From NCBI RefSeq assembly GCF_010183535.1, contig NC_071330.1, forward strand, positions 11,513,717-11,577,716: a stretch of 64,000 nt of DNA. The letters are read 5' to 3'. Positions 11,462 to 22,749 of the stretch are shown here, piece by piece. Every line of letters starts with the position of its first letter. Within the stretch, counting starts at the first letter, position 1. A model generated the notes under the pieces. The model had not been told where the DNA came from and searched no databases. It saw only the letters and a program-made list of their open reading frames with translations. Origin of the DNA: Caenorhabditis remanei. Lineage: Eukaryota; Nematoda; Chromadorea; Rhabditida; Rhabditidae. A program made the position numbers and the translations under genes.

Positions 11462-13327
11462 TTTCGGTGGGAAGTGGTAAGTGAGTTGGGTGGATGAATG
11501 AGATGAGAATGAAGGAATGAGACGGGTATCTATACTCGTCAGTGAGATAGAACCCCTCGACGCAGTCTTCTCTTGCTCCGCCCTTATTTTAGTACGCAGC
11601 CAAATGGGAGGCCCGCCCCCTTACTTACACAAAGAGACAACGTGTGATTCAACTTTCCCAGGAGCAAGGAGGATACTGTTTTGGGTAAAAATGGTAGATG
11701 AAAATAGGCGAATAATATAGAACAACAAACGGAGAGGAGTCAATAAAAGGGATAAGTAGAATAAGAAAATATGTTTTATGGATGTAGATACTCCGGAATA
11801 CAGAAAGATCATGGTATTGAATGAAATGGGCGCGTAACGAGGGTTTGTAATGAGACGAGAGAATGTCGGATTTGAAATGAATGCTTCACCTCAACTCTGC
11901 AAGTTAGACACTAATTGCTGATAACACATTTTCACAACATCTGTTGGCTTTGGATCATCAAAAACATATCATCAGAAACGTGTCACCAACACCAGACTCT
12001 TGACACAGAGCCAAATATTTCACCGCCAACACATAGTCTTCTCGGAAGCATCCTGATTCAGATTCTTCTCACGTGTATCCCATTCCCTTTTGGAGCTTAG
12101 TACCTTATTGTCAAGTCCGAATTTTGATTTCCTTCCCTATCAACTCATTAATTAAGCTCTCACACTTTTCAATATTCCCATTTTGCCGCTTATCACTTTA
12201 TGACAATCTTTATATACTATTTTGTGTTTTTATGAATTCCGATGCTAATTCGTGACAGATTGAACGTCTTCTTTTGGTCTTTCGGATGAGTACCGCGGCC
12301 ACATCAAAGGTCGGGAGTATACTTTCAGTCTTCTTACAGTCCGACTCCTTTATTCTTGCCAACAGGGAGAAATGAGCCTTCAAGTGTGTAAAGGCTTATT
12401 CACATGGAGTGTAGATATTGGGAACGGAAAGTTTTAGTTAGTTGAAATGTGAAAATTAGGAGTTTGAAATCGTTGAGCTTCCTTTCTTAATCCTATCGTA
12501 GGTCACCATGACTTGCAATTATATCTCCAACAACCTGTAAATCTAATCTCGGATCTTTCTTGTGGCCTCTTTTGTTCTCTTTGTTTCGTCACGTTTCCGG
12601 TATGGAGGCACCTGCAATTGACACCTGACACGCTTTGAACTCAATACGTGTGAATTCTCCAGGACCGCACAGCAAAACGAGTAATTCTTGGGACATCATA
12701 ATCCAAGTCTACAAACATTGTACGTGCCACCTGTTGTATTTTTTCCCGTAACTGTAATCCTACTGCTCTCACTATTCTGTGACATGACGATGAGCAAGCG
12801 GCATAAAGTGTAGGTGAAGAAGATTCCAAAAAAAAGGAAAATAATAGTAAGAAGAGAACCATTCTTGAGCAAGGTGAAAGTGAGTAGAAAGGGATCATAA
12901 ACATGTGAAAAGAATCAAAAATGCACAAGAGTTTAGCACATTTTAAAAGTGAGGAGGCACGAAATTGGGGAGTGCTGAACCAGGGAAATGGCTGGATGAT
13001 AAGGAAATAGAAAACTTACTGAGATGGAACGAATTGGAAATGAACTTCTGGGAACAAAGCCAGTTCGCCCAAAAAAGGCTGTAACTCGTTCGGTAGGTCG
13101 AATATTAAAGACCCCACATTTGAAAGAGTGTCGTGATTGTTGAACCCCCTTCCCAAATTTCTGTATTTCAGATTCTTAGAAACCCATGTCTGCAAACTCC
13201 GATATGTCTCTCTACTGATTTATTGTCTTTTTTCCCTAAAAAGTTATGAATGTATCCCATGACCACAAAACCTATGTCCCTGTTTTTATCCAGTTTTGTC
13301 ATGAAATTTACGACCGACTTTCGAGAG
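11462..13327. other. Intergenic DNA shared between duplication arms
   Basis: This stretch between T-box 1 and Srb B matches 34940-37435 in reverse complement, including the T-box promoter side and a block at about 12640-12800. That block looks coding in one arm (VRAVGLQLR.KIQQVAR), but the two arms are in different frames after it, so protein selection is not supported. No gene is called. Confidence 0.5.
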
Positions 13328-13337
13328 TATGTATAAG
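13328..13337 (+). promoter_or_regulatory. TATA-like box of Srb receptor B
   Basis: TATGTATAAG sits 40 bases before the ATG, in the position occupied by TATATAAG in the other Srb copies. One base change weakens the consensus. Confidence 0.45.
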
Positions 13338-13376
13338 TCGTTTACTCCACTCGAAATCACATTCACCTTCTCGGAA

Positions 13377-14768
13377 ATGTCTACCAACTGCTCTACAATC
13401 TTCCATCAAGCCTACAATCCAATATTCCGTTTTTCGAGTATTTATCAAGTTATGATCTCTATTTCTTCAATTTTTCCATTGGGATATTTTCTGATTTTTA
13501 AACTTTTAAATTCTACTTTTCACTGGAATTTGAAAACTGTTTTTATAGGATATTTGTTATCAATGATCTTGTTTTCAATGCTCAATACCATCACAGCGGT
13601 AGGTTGAAGACATTCGGACAGGCACATGTACAGAGGGAAACTTGGCCAAATGTAACTTTTTCAGATTATTCAAACTATCAAACCCTTTATTTCCACTGAT
13701 CCATGTGATCTCTCCGTCATTCCATTCTACCATAAACGTCTAATATCCATAATCTCTTTCTTTATAACTCTCTCCACATCCTTCCCATTTTCTATCACAA
13801 TCGAACGATATTTAGCAATGAAAACTGCTGAAAAATATGAAAAGACTCCTGTTATTTTGGGACCCTTATTGGTTGGAATTAATGTAACCATGATTAATAA
13901 GAGGCCATGAAAACGTGTTAATTAATTTCAGACGTTGGCAAACTTTGGAATTATGTACAATATATTCAAAGATGAATCATTTAGCGATCCCTCTGTTTCA
14001 TTTTCTATTTATCCACCAGTGGCAGCTCAGAAGGTTAGTGAGAAAACATATCCGGTTATCGAGCTCAATACAACGGAATTCTGAATCTCAACTCTCTTTC
14101 ACTAACTTTCACCCTGCCTTAAAATAGACAGGGTTTCCAAAAATTGTACTCGAGGTCTTAGGAAAGGCCTGGAATCTCCCTCCTCCATATCCATCTGTGA
14201 CTCTTTTTTCCAGATGTTCACCTTCTTCGTCATTCTCTTCTTCCTCAATTTCATCGATGTCCTCTTCGATATAATCCTCCTCCGACAGAATCTTCGACTC
14301 AAAAAACTTCTGACCAACTCTTCTCTCACCGCCAAATATCAGCTGGAAGAAGTATATCAATCGACTAAATTTTCAGTTTTTCTGATTCTAATCCATATTA
14401 TTTCATTCGGAATCTATCTATCGGCTGTGATTTTCTTCAGATATTTTGGTACTTTGATAATTTCTGATCCATATTATTTGTTCGGTGTGAGGACGATGTG
14501 TACGACAGTAAGTCTTGAGAATTTTGCAAAATTGGCGATACTAGTCTGTGCCTACGGATATCTCTATTTTCTATTAAACTTCCAGATGATTCCAACTTAT
14601 CATGTTCTCTTGGGTGTCTTTTCAATTCTATTTTTGAATCGGATAAAATCGAAAAAGTCAGAAGGAACGACTATTCAAATGTCATCAACCGGCAGGAGTG
14701 GAGCTAGAAATTATGATCAAGCAATATTTAGTATCTGGAATTCTGTTTCTGGAAATCCGACATCTTGA
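13377..14768 (+). CDS. Srb-class chemoreceptor B (7TM GPCR)
   Basis: Five exons, all joined in phase 0: 13377-13598, 13665-13883, 13932-14033, 14214-14507 and 14586-14768, giving 339 residues. The Srb features match copy A: FHWNLK, an IERY.AMKTAEKYE motif (IERYLAM here), LTAKYQLEEVYQ, and a C-terminus STGRSGARNYD ending NPTS. The last intron is 78 bases, a multiple of three, with no stop in frame. Retaining it would insert 26 residues without breaking the protein. The mirror counterpart is Srb D (33472-34808). The intact frame, splice sites and TATA-like element suggest a working gene. Expression in chemosensory neurons is a family expectation, not something the sequence shows. Confidence 0.82.
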
Positions 14769-14816
14769 AGATAAACTTCTGTGTTGATTAATAGTTTCCG
14801 ATTATTCGAATTTAAC

Positions 14817-15606
14817 AACAAACAGGGAGAAAACTCAAAAAAAGAACTTTCTCGTTTCAAATAAAAAAGTGTTTAAGAGGCAATCTCTGACTGGCTTGAG
14901 GCTCGAAAAAAAATTATCACTTTTCAACTTCAATCGATCGTTTTGGTAGGTCAAAGGAGGCGGTGTCTGATGGGGTATAGTATAAAATTCTTAGAATTCC
15001 CAGGGTACTAACATATTAAAAATCTGCCAAAACGGATCAGTTTGGCGCATGTGTAACATGGTCTGGTGGCTTGAGTGAGACATTGTCTCTTAAAATATTA
15101 TTCCAATTTAAAAAGAGAAATACATTTTTTAAAAGTCACAACGATGAGAAAAACTGACGTGGCCTGCACTACAATACTATTTTGATTTTATCGATCGATA
15201 ACAGCTCTCATCAGTTCTGATTTTGAAGTTCCCTCGTGACGACGTCTCTCATCCCTCTTCCTCTTCCGTCTGTTCTTCGGTAAGTTTTCTTTTGGGACAA
15301 TTGAGAGCTAAACAGTAGAAAATTGAAACCTTGATGGCTGGAGAGACCATTTGCACTTCTCTTTTGTTTCGAAAACTCGCATAAGTTTTTAGAAATTTTC
15401 TAAATTTTTTAAATTAAAAAAAAGGCAGAATACACGCGTGGCCAGCCACAGATACATAAGACAGATTTCATTTATCGATAAATCTCATTTCTGTTTTATT
15501 TTATTTTAATTAAAAAACTTGCTTGGAATGACGTTTCACATAACTTACCGATAGCCAATTGTGAATAGACATGAGATCAGTATCACTTATCGCCTAGCTG
15601 TTTAAC
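14817..15606. other. Left-arm-specific 790-bp insertion
   Basis: The right arm is continuous here (around 33430-33445), whereas the left arm holds 790 extra bases. TTTAAC occurs at both edges (14811-14816 and 15601-15606), like a 6-bp target duplication. No terminal inverted repeat or open frame is visible, and the element type is unknown. A deletion in the right arm between short repeats is the alternative. Confidence 0.5.
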
Positions 15607-15649
15607 GTGAGTTTTAAAGCAGCAAAACCATTGAGAGTAGGCATCAGGA

Positions 15650-15942
15650 AGGCTAGCAGGAATCGGGGATTCATTTTTTCTGATACCAGCGAGACCACGT
15701 ACGGAAGGTCTCGAGACTTTAAGACACAGGCTAGCCGGAATCGGGGATTCGTTTTTCTGATACCAGCGAGACCACGTTCTGGAGGTCTTGAGACTGTAAA
15801 ACACAGGCTAGCAGGAATCGGGGATTCGTTTTTCTGATACCAGCGAGATCACGTTCGGAAGGTCTTGAGACTCTAAGACACAGGCTAGCAGGAATCGGGG
15901 ATTCGGGTTTCTGACACCAGCGAGACCACGATTCCCAACCGC
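15650..15942. repeat. Minisatellite, 77-78 bp unit, ~4 copies
   Basis: Units start at 15650, 15728, 15805 and 15882 with AGGCTAGCAGGAATCGGGGA and contain CTGATACCAGCGAGACCACG. The last unit is cut short. The mirror position in the right arm (33351-33400) holds only one degenerate unit. Open frames here arise because the repeat lacks stops in two frames. Confidence 0.92.
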
Positions 15943-16155
15943 AAGTATGCGGAATATAGTTTTTCGTTACAAATAAGTTAATTAACTATGTATTGCGCGA
16001 TATCTCAAGTAGTTGTTCTTGTATAGATTTGATGTATAAGTGAGTTTATCATATGTGAACTTTCATATTAACATTAGATACATACTTTCAAAAGATTAGT
16101 AGGTTAATTTCTCATAATACTGAGAGGAGTTTAAAAATATACATAAAATCTAATA

Positions 16156-18787
16156 TTATGCTAAATTCTCATCAACAGTAATCTGAATATCATCATCTTC
16201 TCTCTTCTCCTCTTGAATATTTTCATCCAATGCAGCCAAATCAACTCCTTTGGTGTCTGGGAGGAAGAAACAAGAGATAAGAAGAGAAATAGTACCAATT
16301 GAGCAGACGATTGCATACGGAATCGGACGGTAGATATCAGAGAGATATGCCATTTGAGGAGCAAGGAGAGCACCTGTTCTGGCGAGCAGAGAACATGTTC
16401 CAATGCCTGGAATTGTAAATACTAGTGCTTACTACAAATAGTTTTTATTACCAATAGTTCTTATTCTCGTGGGGAATATTTCCGCAGCCACCAGATAACA
16501 TGCATCCCAAGTCAACTCGATGAACGATGCTCCGATGATGTTTATGATGATAACTGAACGAATGTTCTCAATAGAGCACATTTTCCCTAAAAAACTCACT
16601 AGCCAGATTTCTAGATCCTTCGCTGGAACAATCCGTGTCAGGTGTTATCATTAGTGCCATGATAGCAGTGTAACATGCGATCATTATGATCTGAGGCACC
16701 TGGTGAAGACGTTGACGGTTGAATGAAGGGACGAACATGTCGAGGAGAAAGATGGACTAAAAATATAGAAACGGGGGATAGGTTAGTGGAAAAGACTCAC
16801 GATTTTAGATAAGGCAATGGCAGCGGCAGAGACAAATTGACTCAAGTAAAAATTTCCAGCTAGATTTCCCGAGTTTAGATCAGCACCGAAGGAGGAGACA
16901 CTGGAAAAATTTGAGTTATGTTGATTCACTTTTCTTTTACTTACCTCGTCGAAAACCAAAGCGACCCCACTACAATCGTACTGTAGGCTATCGGCCAAGT
17001 GGTGAATAAGTCTCGAATCGTGTACATCTTTGTGTCTTTTTCTTCTGATTTCTCCTCTTTTCTGTCCTCCTTCTCCACATACGGAATCCCAGACAGCCAC
17101 GCGACTTTCCTCTCAGCTTCCTTCATCTCACGGAATCGCTTTTTGGTGGCATACCTGAATTATGACTTGGTGGACTAAAGTCCCCAAAACTAGTCCCTCT
17201 TACCATTTTGGTGATTCTGGGAGAACCAGGAGAACTGGAAGGATTGGAAGAGCCAGAAGTGAGGTGACGATTGCAGTAGATCTCCAGTATCCACAAATGA
17301 AACAAACCAAGGTGAAGACGAGACGAGCGTATCCCTGAAATGTTGTAGGTTGATGTGGCCTAGGTTTTCTAGGTGTCGAATTATAGGCCACACTTAAAAA
17401 TGGCACAAAAAGTTCTTGTTGTCACAGATCACAAAATGTATTCTACTCAACACAAACAGAATCTGCAGCACAAAACATGAATGTACTCTAATCAGTGATG
17501 GACTAGAATTTCTTATCCAATTTTCATTTGAGTCTCTCATTGCATAACGGGGACTGAACTCATTTCATTTTTGGATCAGTTCATCCCACTCCACTCAAAC
17601 TCACCCAATTGAAAAAAGATCTGATGTAAACTCTCTGCTGCGGCTCGATGAATTCCAGAATATAGGCATAGAAAACGACCATAATACACGCGACAGAAGT
17701 ACCACAAATGAAAAGAAATGTGGCAAATAGTTGCCATGTTGGGGCGAATCCTGGAAAATATTGAAAAGTGAAATATAGACGCAGAAAAGTGCTTGTTTAC
17801 AAACAGTTCTATGTTTCACATTTCGGTGTGATCATGTGGCCGAGTGGTTAAGGCGATGGACTGCTAATCCATTGGGGTTTCCCCGCGTGAGTTCGAATCT
17901 CATCCTGATCGAATAGTTTTTTGAATTTTTTAATGATAATTTTCTTTGTTTTCATATCATTTTCCGTCCGACATCTGGACTTCTAAATCCTGCTAAATTC
18001 ATAATCACACCTTTTTAAATAAAATTTCTGATTTTGAAACTACCCAGATGAACGCAAAGTCACGAAACAGGACCTACCCCCTAAAAAGATAGAAAAGAAA
18101 GAAAAAGAGATTCGATCAGGATGAGATTCGAACTCACGCGGGGAAACCCCAATGGATTAGCAGTCCATCGCCTTAACCACTCGGCCACCTGATCACACCG
18201 AAATGTGAAACAGAGAACTGTTTGCATACAAACGCTCTGCGTCTCTTTTACAGAGAAATGACCTACCTGATGCTACTCCGAAAATGATTCCAATGGAAAT
18301 ACCAACAAAAGATACAGGTTTTCTCCCAAAGTAGTCTCCTAAGTGACCGTAAACCAATGCTCCAACAAGAGCTCCAATGAACTGAATAGTGGCAATCCAC
18401 GCTGCGTCATAAGCTTTCGAGCCACAAAACATTTTAAAATCCTGGACCATTGAGTGGAATGGAGCTGGTTCAATGAGCCATTTGGAGCAGTTTTCTGTGA
18501 GTTCAGAGCATATTTCCACTCTGAAAATATAGACTTTTGTCTGCAGATCCGGTAACTTTGAGCTCACTTTGAAAGTTTACACTTTGGTTTTGAAAACTGA
18601 AAGCCTGGGTCTTCGCATGATAGTCCTGGATGAAAATTGTAGAAAATCTGAAGTTCAACAGTTTAAAGGCGTATACCGTAATCCAGAAACTTACTGGAAA
18701 TATCAACTGACATGCGTAAAATAATCCGAATTGCCAAAGAATAAAACATAGAATATGAAAACGATTAATATTCAGAAAACTCGACAT
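16156..18787 (-). CDS. SLC22-like (organic cation transporter type) MFS protein 1
   Basis: Predicted 12-TM plasma-membrane transporter. Ten exons on the minus strand: 18787-18695, 18647-18568, 18520-18267, 17750-17605, 17334-17204, 17154-16945, 16900-16801, 16756-16600, 16553-16452 and 16406-16156. Phases agree throughout, giving 507 residues. Family marks are a TM1-TM2 extracellular loop with paired cysteines (residues ~32-75), the MFS motif GHLGDYFGRKPV, LPESPKW after TM6, and FLPDTKGVDL at the C-terminal end. Intron 3 (17751-18266) carries two tRNA-Ser genes in inverted orientation. The tail after LAALDE differs from transporter 2 and is acidic (EEKREDDDIQ). The substrate cannot be read from sequence; carnitine, cations or anions are all possible for the family. 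Confidence 0.87.
17830..17911 (+). tRNA. tRNA-Ser(GCT), with acceptor-stem mismatch
   Basis: An 82-base class II tRNA with anticodon loop CTGCTAA (GCT, reading AGC/AGU), a variable arm GGGGTTTCCCC and T loop TTCGAAT. The acceptor stem reads GATCATG against CCTGATC, leaving a T-C mismatch at pair 6; the other three full copies have GATCAGG. It may therefore be weak or a pseudogene. It lies in intron 3 of transporter 1 on the strand opposite to its host. Confidence 0.85.
18113..18194 (-). tRNA. tRNA-Ser(GCT)
   Basis: An 82-base class II tRNA with a perfect GATCAGG/CCTGATC acceptor stem, anticodon GCT and a long variable arm. It is inverted relative to the copy at 17830, with about 200 bases between them, and both share the upstream flank GTTTCACATTTCGGTGT. 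It lies in intron 3 of transporter 1, on the host strand. Confidence 0.95.
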
Positions 18788-19181
18788 TATTTTTAGTGCC
18801 TACCTACGATTTTTTTCTCGTATGACAAATTACTTTTTTTTTCCGAATCAAATTAGGCTTATCAGTGGAAGGCCTGGCAGAGTTTCAGGTCGTTCTTATA
18901 GGGGGAGAGAGGGGATTAATTAATTCAAAAGATCGGAAAGTTTCGTCACATCACGTAACCGGAATCAGAAGGTCAATGGTCGATTTTTTGGAAAAAAAGG
19001 GAGGACTAATAGAGTGTTGTCTGTTTGCACGAATGTCCATGATTAGTTGGATTCTTTCCTGTTGCAACTGCTTTTCAACAAAATACAGAGAGAAGAAAAG
19101 AGGAGGGGCAGAGAAACTAGACGCTCTCGTTTCTCTGCGCTCTCTTTACCGTCTGTATCGGTTTGAGCCCCTACTGTAAAT
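18788..19181. other. Intergenic DNA with a hairpin repeat
   Basis: No gene is seen. The stretch contains one copy (19099-19150) of a ~50-base imperfect palindrome with arms GGGGCAGAGAAAC and GTTTCTCTGCGCTC. The same hairpin occurs three more times at 28864, 29198 and 29867. Confidence 0.5.
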
Positions 19182-19544
19182 ATTCGCGGGCTGAAACGCA
19201 AGTGTGCAGGAAGTTGTGGGCGGAGTCAAGGCGGAGCTTAACGCAACCGCCGCACCTGAAATTCCCATTGATTTTTTGACAAGCGGCAATGAACTTAATG
19301 AGAAAATTATGTTTTAATTGATTTTTTCACCGTTTTTTTGCCTCACTTAACTTTTCTTCTGAATGTAAGTCAGTGACTTATTCCTTCGTTTCGAATAAAT
19401 AAATAAAAGTATATTTGTATGTTTTTAATGAAAAAGTATAAATTTGCTACTTTTGCAAACGATTATTATTTTTTTCGATTTTTTTTTACTTATTTTGTCG
19501 TGTTTGAACTAAAACTGTTTTTTCAGCAACTCACGGTATTCCAG

Positions 19545-20522
19545 AACGCGAAATGGAGGAATGCCACGTTGTGTCTCAAGGGAGCGCACTTGCTAAATCC
19601 AGTGATTAAAGCCGGAACCTTTCCAATGGATTCCTCAGAGAATTCTAGCAATTCTGCAATTCGAGATTGGCGTTTGGTGTTTTCAATAGCCTCCACAAAA
19701 CCAGGGAGATGAGAAAGGCCAACACCGTTGCAAAAGATTACTGTATCCAAGTGAAGAAGACTATAAAAACAACTCGATCTGGGAAAGAAGTCTCGACATC
19801 GACTGCTATAGTTACTGCAAAAAACGTTTCTCAATTGGTTTCTCGGATACTCGAAGATCTGGCGAACAGTGGTAGACTAAAAGTGGATGACCGTGGAATT
19901 GTGCTGGGATTTGGTGGCGACAAAGGCTTACACGAAATTTCTTTCTGGATGATTTAGCATGGCCTTCTGTTTAGTTCCAAGGCCACTTTCTCTCGTTAAA
20001 CGTCACATCGAGGCGAATGGTGGTCGAGAAGCATTCGTCGTTTACGAAGTCGACTCGTGGGCGGAAGAAATGTACGGAGTGCGAATCCTCAGGCTTCCTC
20101 CGTACCATTGCCACTGGAATGCCATCAAATTTGGGTGGCAGAGGACATCAAGTCACACCTCCGCAGATTCGGTGACCCCAGTGACAAGCTCGAAATCGTT
20201 AGTTCTCGTTCTGAAATTACAAAAATATCATATGTTTTAGGTGAGAAATCGCACTCTTGATTTCTGGCAAAACTATTACGGCAGTGAGGTGTCCTCAGTG
20301 ATCGACAACTGCCGGCTAGACGAAAACGACATGCGACGGATGCAGCATGAAAAGGAGCAGATGGTCTATGATGAAGACTTCAAGCCTGTTTATGAGGTGA
20401 ACGAGAATGGTCAGCTGACGTCAATCAACAACAATTTATTAGAAAACAGCGAAGAAGTCACATGTTCGATTCATCGTCATTCCACTCCCAATTCTCGTCA
20501 TCTTCAACCATCACAAGCTTGA
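19545..20522 (+). pseudogene. DDE transposase remnant A
   Basis: Broken plus-strand transposase. Frames at 19667-19957, 19959-20240 and 20241-20522 together read a helix-turn-helix-like N-terminus, then VKRHIEANGGREAF, RLPPYHCHWNAIKF and a charged tail VYEVNENGQLTS. They are separated by stops and frameshifts. RLPPYHC..N.IE is a typical end of the DDE catalytic core, where the E follows N.I; here it is K (NAIKF), so the third catalytic residue appears lost. Remnant C (21685) has the E. Confidence 0.75.
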
Positions 20523-20548
20523 TGCCGTCTTCGATTTTGAGAATATGA

Positions 20549-21210
20549 TCTTAAGTCCACGCAATTTGTGATTCATTGGTGTTCTTAAGCCATGTTTTAG
20601 CGCGCTCAGCGACAACTGCCAACTTATCAGTTGTCTTTCCCGCCGATCTAAGATGGGTTTTGAGTTGATTCCAAATCAATTCGATCGGAGAGAACTGACA
20701 ATGGTAAGGTGGAAGCCGCACAATCTTGACACCGAGAGACTCCGCGTATTCATCGACATAGTAACGTTACATAGCATCTCTTCCACCCCTCGTTTCCATG
20801 AATGATTTCACTTCCTCCCAAAGCTGCAGATTAGTGGCATCCACAGCGCAATCGACGTTGTGTTTCTTGAGAAATGCGCGTAACTCTGCTTTTTTGGAGC
20901 TTTTGGTCGGATGCTGTAAAACTTAATTTGTATATTTTTCCAGATCATCAAAACACCTTGTCAACGAGAGTGAAGGCGGAGAAGAAATTTGCTGAGCATT
21001 GTGCGACTAACCGCTCATAATTTTCCATAGGTTTTTCCATAGTTTCGCATTTATTTTGTCCTCGAACTGCGCGATCGAGTGATTCCAGGGACCTATCTAA
21101 AACGAAAATCTCTGGCGGAAAAGAAAGATCTGTTCGAAAATAAAACTAACCACAAAATAATGGAGACGAAAGTGAGACATTACGGCGATGTTCATGTCGA
21201 GGACGATTTT
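20549..21210 (-). pseudogene. DDE transposase remnant B
   Basis: Minus-strand reading gives HPTKSSKKAELRAFLKKHNV, then a stop, then YYVDEYAESLGVKIVRLPPY followed by HCQFSPIELIWNQLKTHLRS. This is a different member of the RLPPYHC transposase type from remnants A and C. It retains the catalytic E (PIE) but has an in-frame TAA in the middle and no intact N-terminus. Confidence 0.7.
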
Positions 21211-21684
21211 GTGACCTGAAATTTAAAAATCTGAAATAAAACAGCCAAAAAACGTGAGAAAGTCGAAGCGAAGCACAATTATAATTTTTTCCAAACAAAT
21301 CCCGAAAACGCGTTGAAAATCGATAAATTTGATGATAAAATTGCTTGAAAATAAGAGAAAAAATATTTTGTTTAAATTTTCCCGCCTAAAATTACTGTCG
21401 CACTCGTTTCAAACTGAGGTTTTTTTCGTGGTGAAATATCGCGGTCGAGGAGTTGTCGGATTCTCGTCCAGGACTTGCAATCGTGAAAAGAATCGATTAG
21501 ACGTGAGAAGAATCGATTAGAGCATCTCAAAGTCGTCACCGCTCGGTTCTTCAAGCGAGTTGGCTTCTTCATTCTCGCCTTCCACTGCGTTCAACTCCTC
21601 GTTATTCATCGACAAATCTGACAGATCTTCTTCGATGTCTGCTTCAACTACTGGAAATGCAACAATCCAGTCTTCATCATCAAC

Positions 21685-22137
21685 TCAGTGAACATTCGTC
21701 AGCTGACCGCTCTCGTTCACATTATACACAAGACTGAAATCCTCATCATCGACCATCTGGTCTTTTTCGTGCTGCATCTGTCGGACATCGTTTTCGTCTC
21801 GTCGACAGTGTTCGATCACTGAAGATGCCTTGCTGCCGTCGTAGTTTTGCAAGAAATCGAGAGCACGATTTCTAACAATTTCGAGCTTGTCACTGGGGTC
21901 ACCGAATCTGCGAAGGTGTGACTTGAGGTCCGCCCACACAAATTCGATGGCATTCCAGTGACAATGGTACGGAGGAAGCCTGAGGTTTCGCACTCCGTAC
22001 AACTCTTCCGCCCACGAGTTGACTTCGTAAACGACAAATGCTGCTCGACCACCATTCGCCGCGATGTGGCTCTTCACGAGAGAAAGAAGCTCAGGTTTGG
22101 TGGCCTTGGAGCTGAACAGAAGATTGTGCTCCATCAT
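21685..22137 (-). pseudogene. DDE transposase remnant C (C-terminal 150 residues open)
   Basis: Minus-strand open frame closely related to remnant A: LLFSSKATKPELLSLVKSHI, AANGGRAAFVVYEVNSWAEE, RLPPYHCHWNAIEFVWADLK and a charged C-terminus. The E of the DDE triad is present. The N-terminal half is missing or broken upstream (22190-22330), so the copy is probably inactive. It and remnant A are in opposite orientation. Confidence 0.75.
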
Positions 22138-22749
22138 CCAGAAAGCAATCTCGTCTTTCTTAGAAGACGTGGTGGGAGGCTGTAAGAATTTATTTTTATA
22201 AAAATATAAAGACTAATGTTTTACTTTTTCTCTGGTGAGATTGTGGTATGGTGCATTATCGATTGGTGCATTATCGATGATAATGCAGCACTTCTTCGAT
22301 GGCATTTCTCCTTTCCCTGAAAAATATGAATAACTGAAGTGAAAAAATGTGAAAACTTGACAACAATACGTAAACGACAACAAAAATTGTTTTAGAAAGT
22401 AACAATTTCATACATTTTCATTAAAAATATAAATATACGGCAAAAATCGGTGAAAAAATCGATTAAAACACGATTTTCTCTTACTGTTGCTTGCCGCTCG
22501 TAAAAAAATCAAGAGAAATTTCAGGTGCGGCGCTTGCGTTTAGCTCCGCCTTGACTCCGCCCACAACTTCCAGTCGCACTTGCGTTTCGAGCGCGAATTT
22601 TTTTTTTGAAAATCCTTGGCCAAACTTCTTTTTTTCGACAGTACAAAAAGGATTATAACTCTCAATTTGTAGCTGAATCTCATCGCTTTTAGCTGTCGAT
22701 ACAACGTCGATGGAGAGTATGGATAGTCGTAAAGATTTTAGAGATCAGC

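Larger units (their letters stand above)
8060..16270. repeat. Left arm of a large inverted duplication
   Basis: This segment (Srb A, T-box 1, intergenic DNA, Srb B, minisatellite, 3' end of transporter 1) is matched in reverse complement and reverse order by about 32820-40800 (transporter fragment, minisatellite remnant, Srb D, T-box 2, Srb E). Similarity covers exons, introns and intergenic DNA. Arm-specific insertions interrupt it: 14817-15606 here, and 32939, 33187, ~36170 and 38541 in the other arm. Ends are estimated by eye to within about 100 bases. Confidence 0.85.
19182..22598. mobile_element. 3.4-kb DNA transposon with ~160-bp terminal inverted repeats
   Basis: The left end (from ATTCGCGGGCTGAAACGCAA to ~19342) and right end (from ~22438, ending in TTGCGTTTCGAGCGCGAAT) are inverted copies sharing AAGTTGTGGGCGGAGTCAAG and GATTTTTTCACCG. 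Between them lie broken DDE transposase genes on both strands. The edges are AT-rich and the target duplication is unclear. The mixture of sense and antisense transposase copies suggests related elements inserted into one another. Confidence 0.82.

Noticed and set aside
12641..12928. Conserved peptide-like block VRAVGLQLR between duplication arms
   Set aside because: The counterpart near 35440-35600 is frameshifted relative to it, so the shared DNA reflects duplication, not protein constraint.
15583..15837. Repetitive open frames on both strands
   Set aside because: They are translations of the 77-bp minisatellite.
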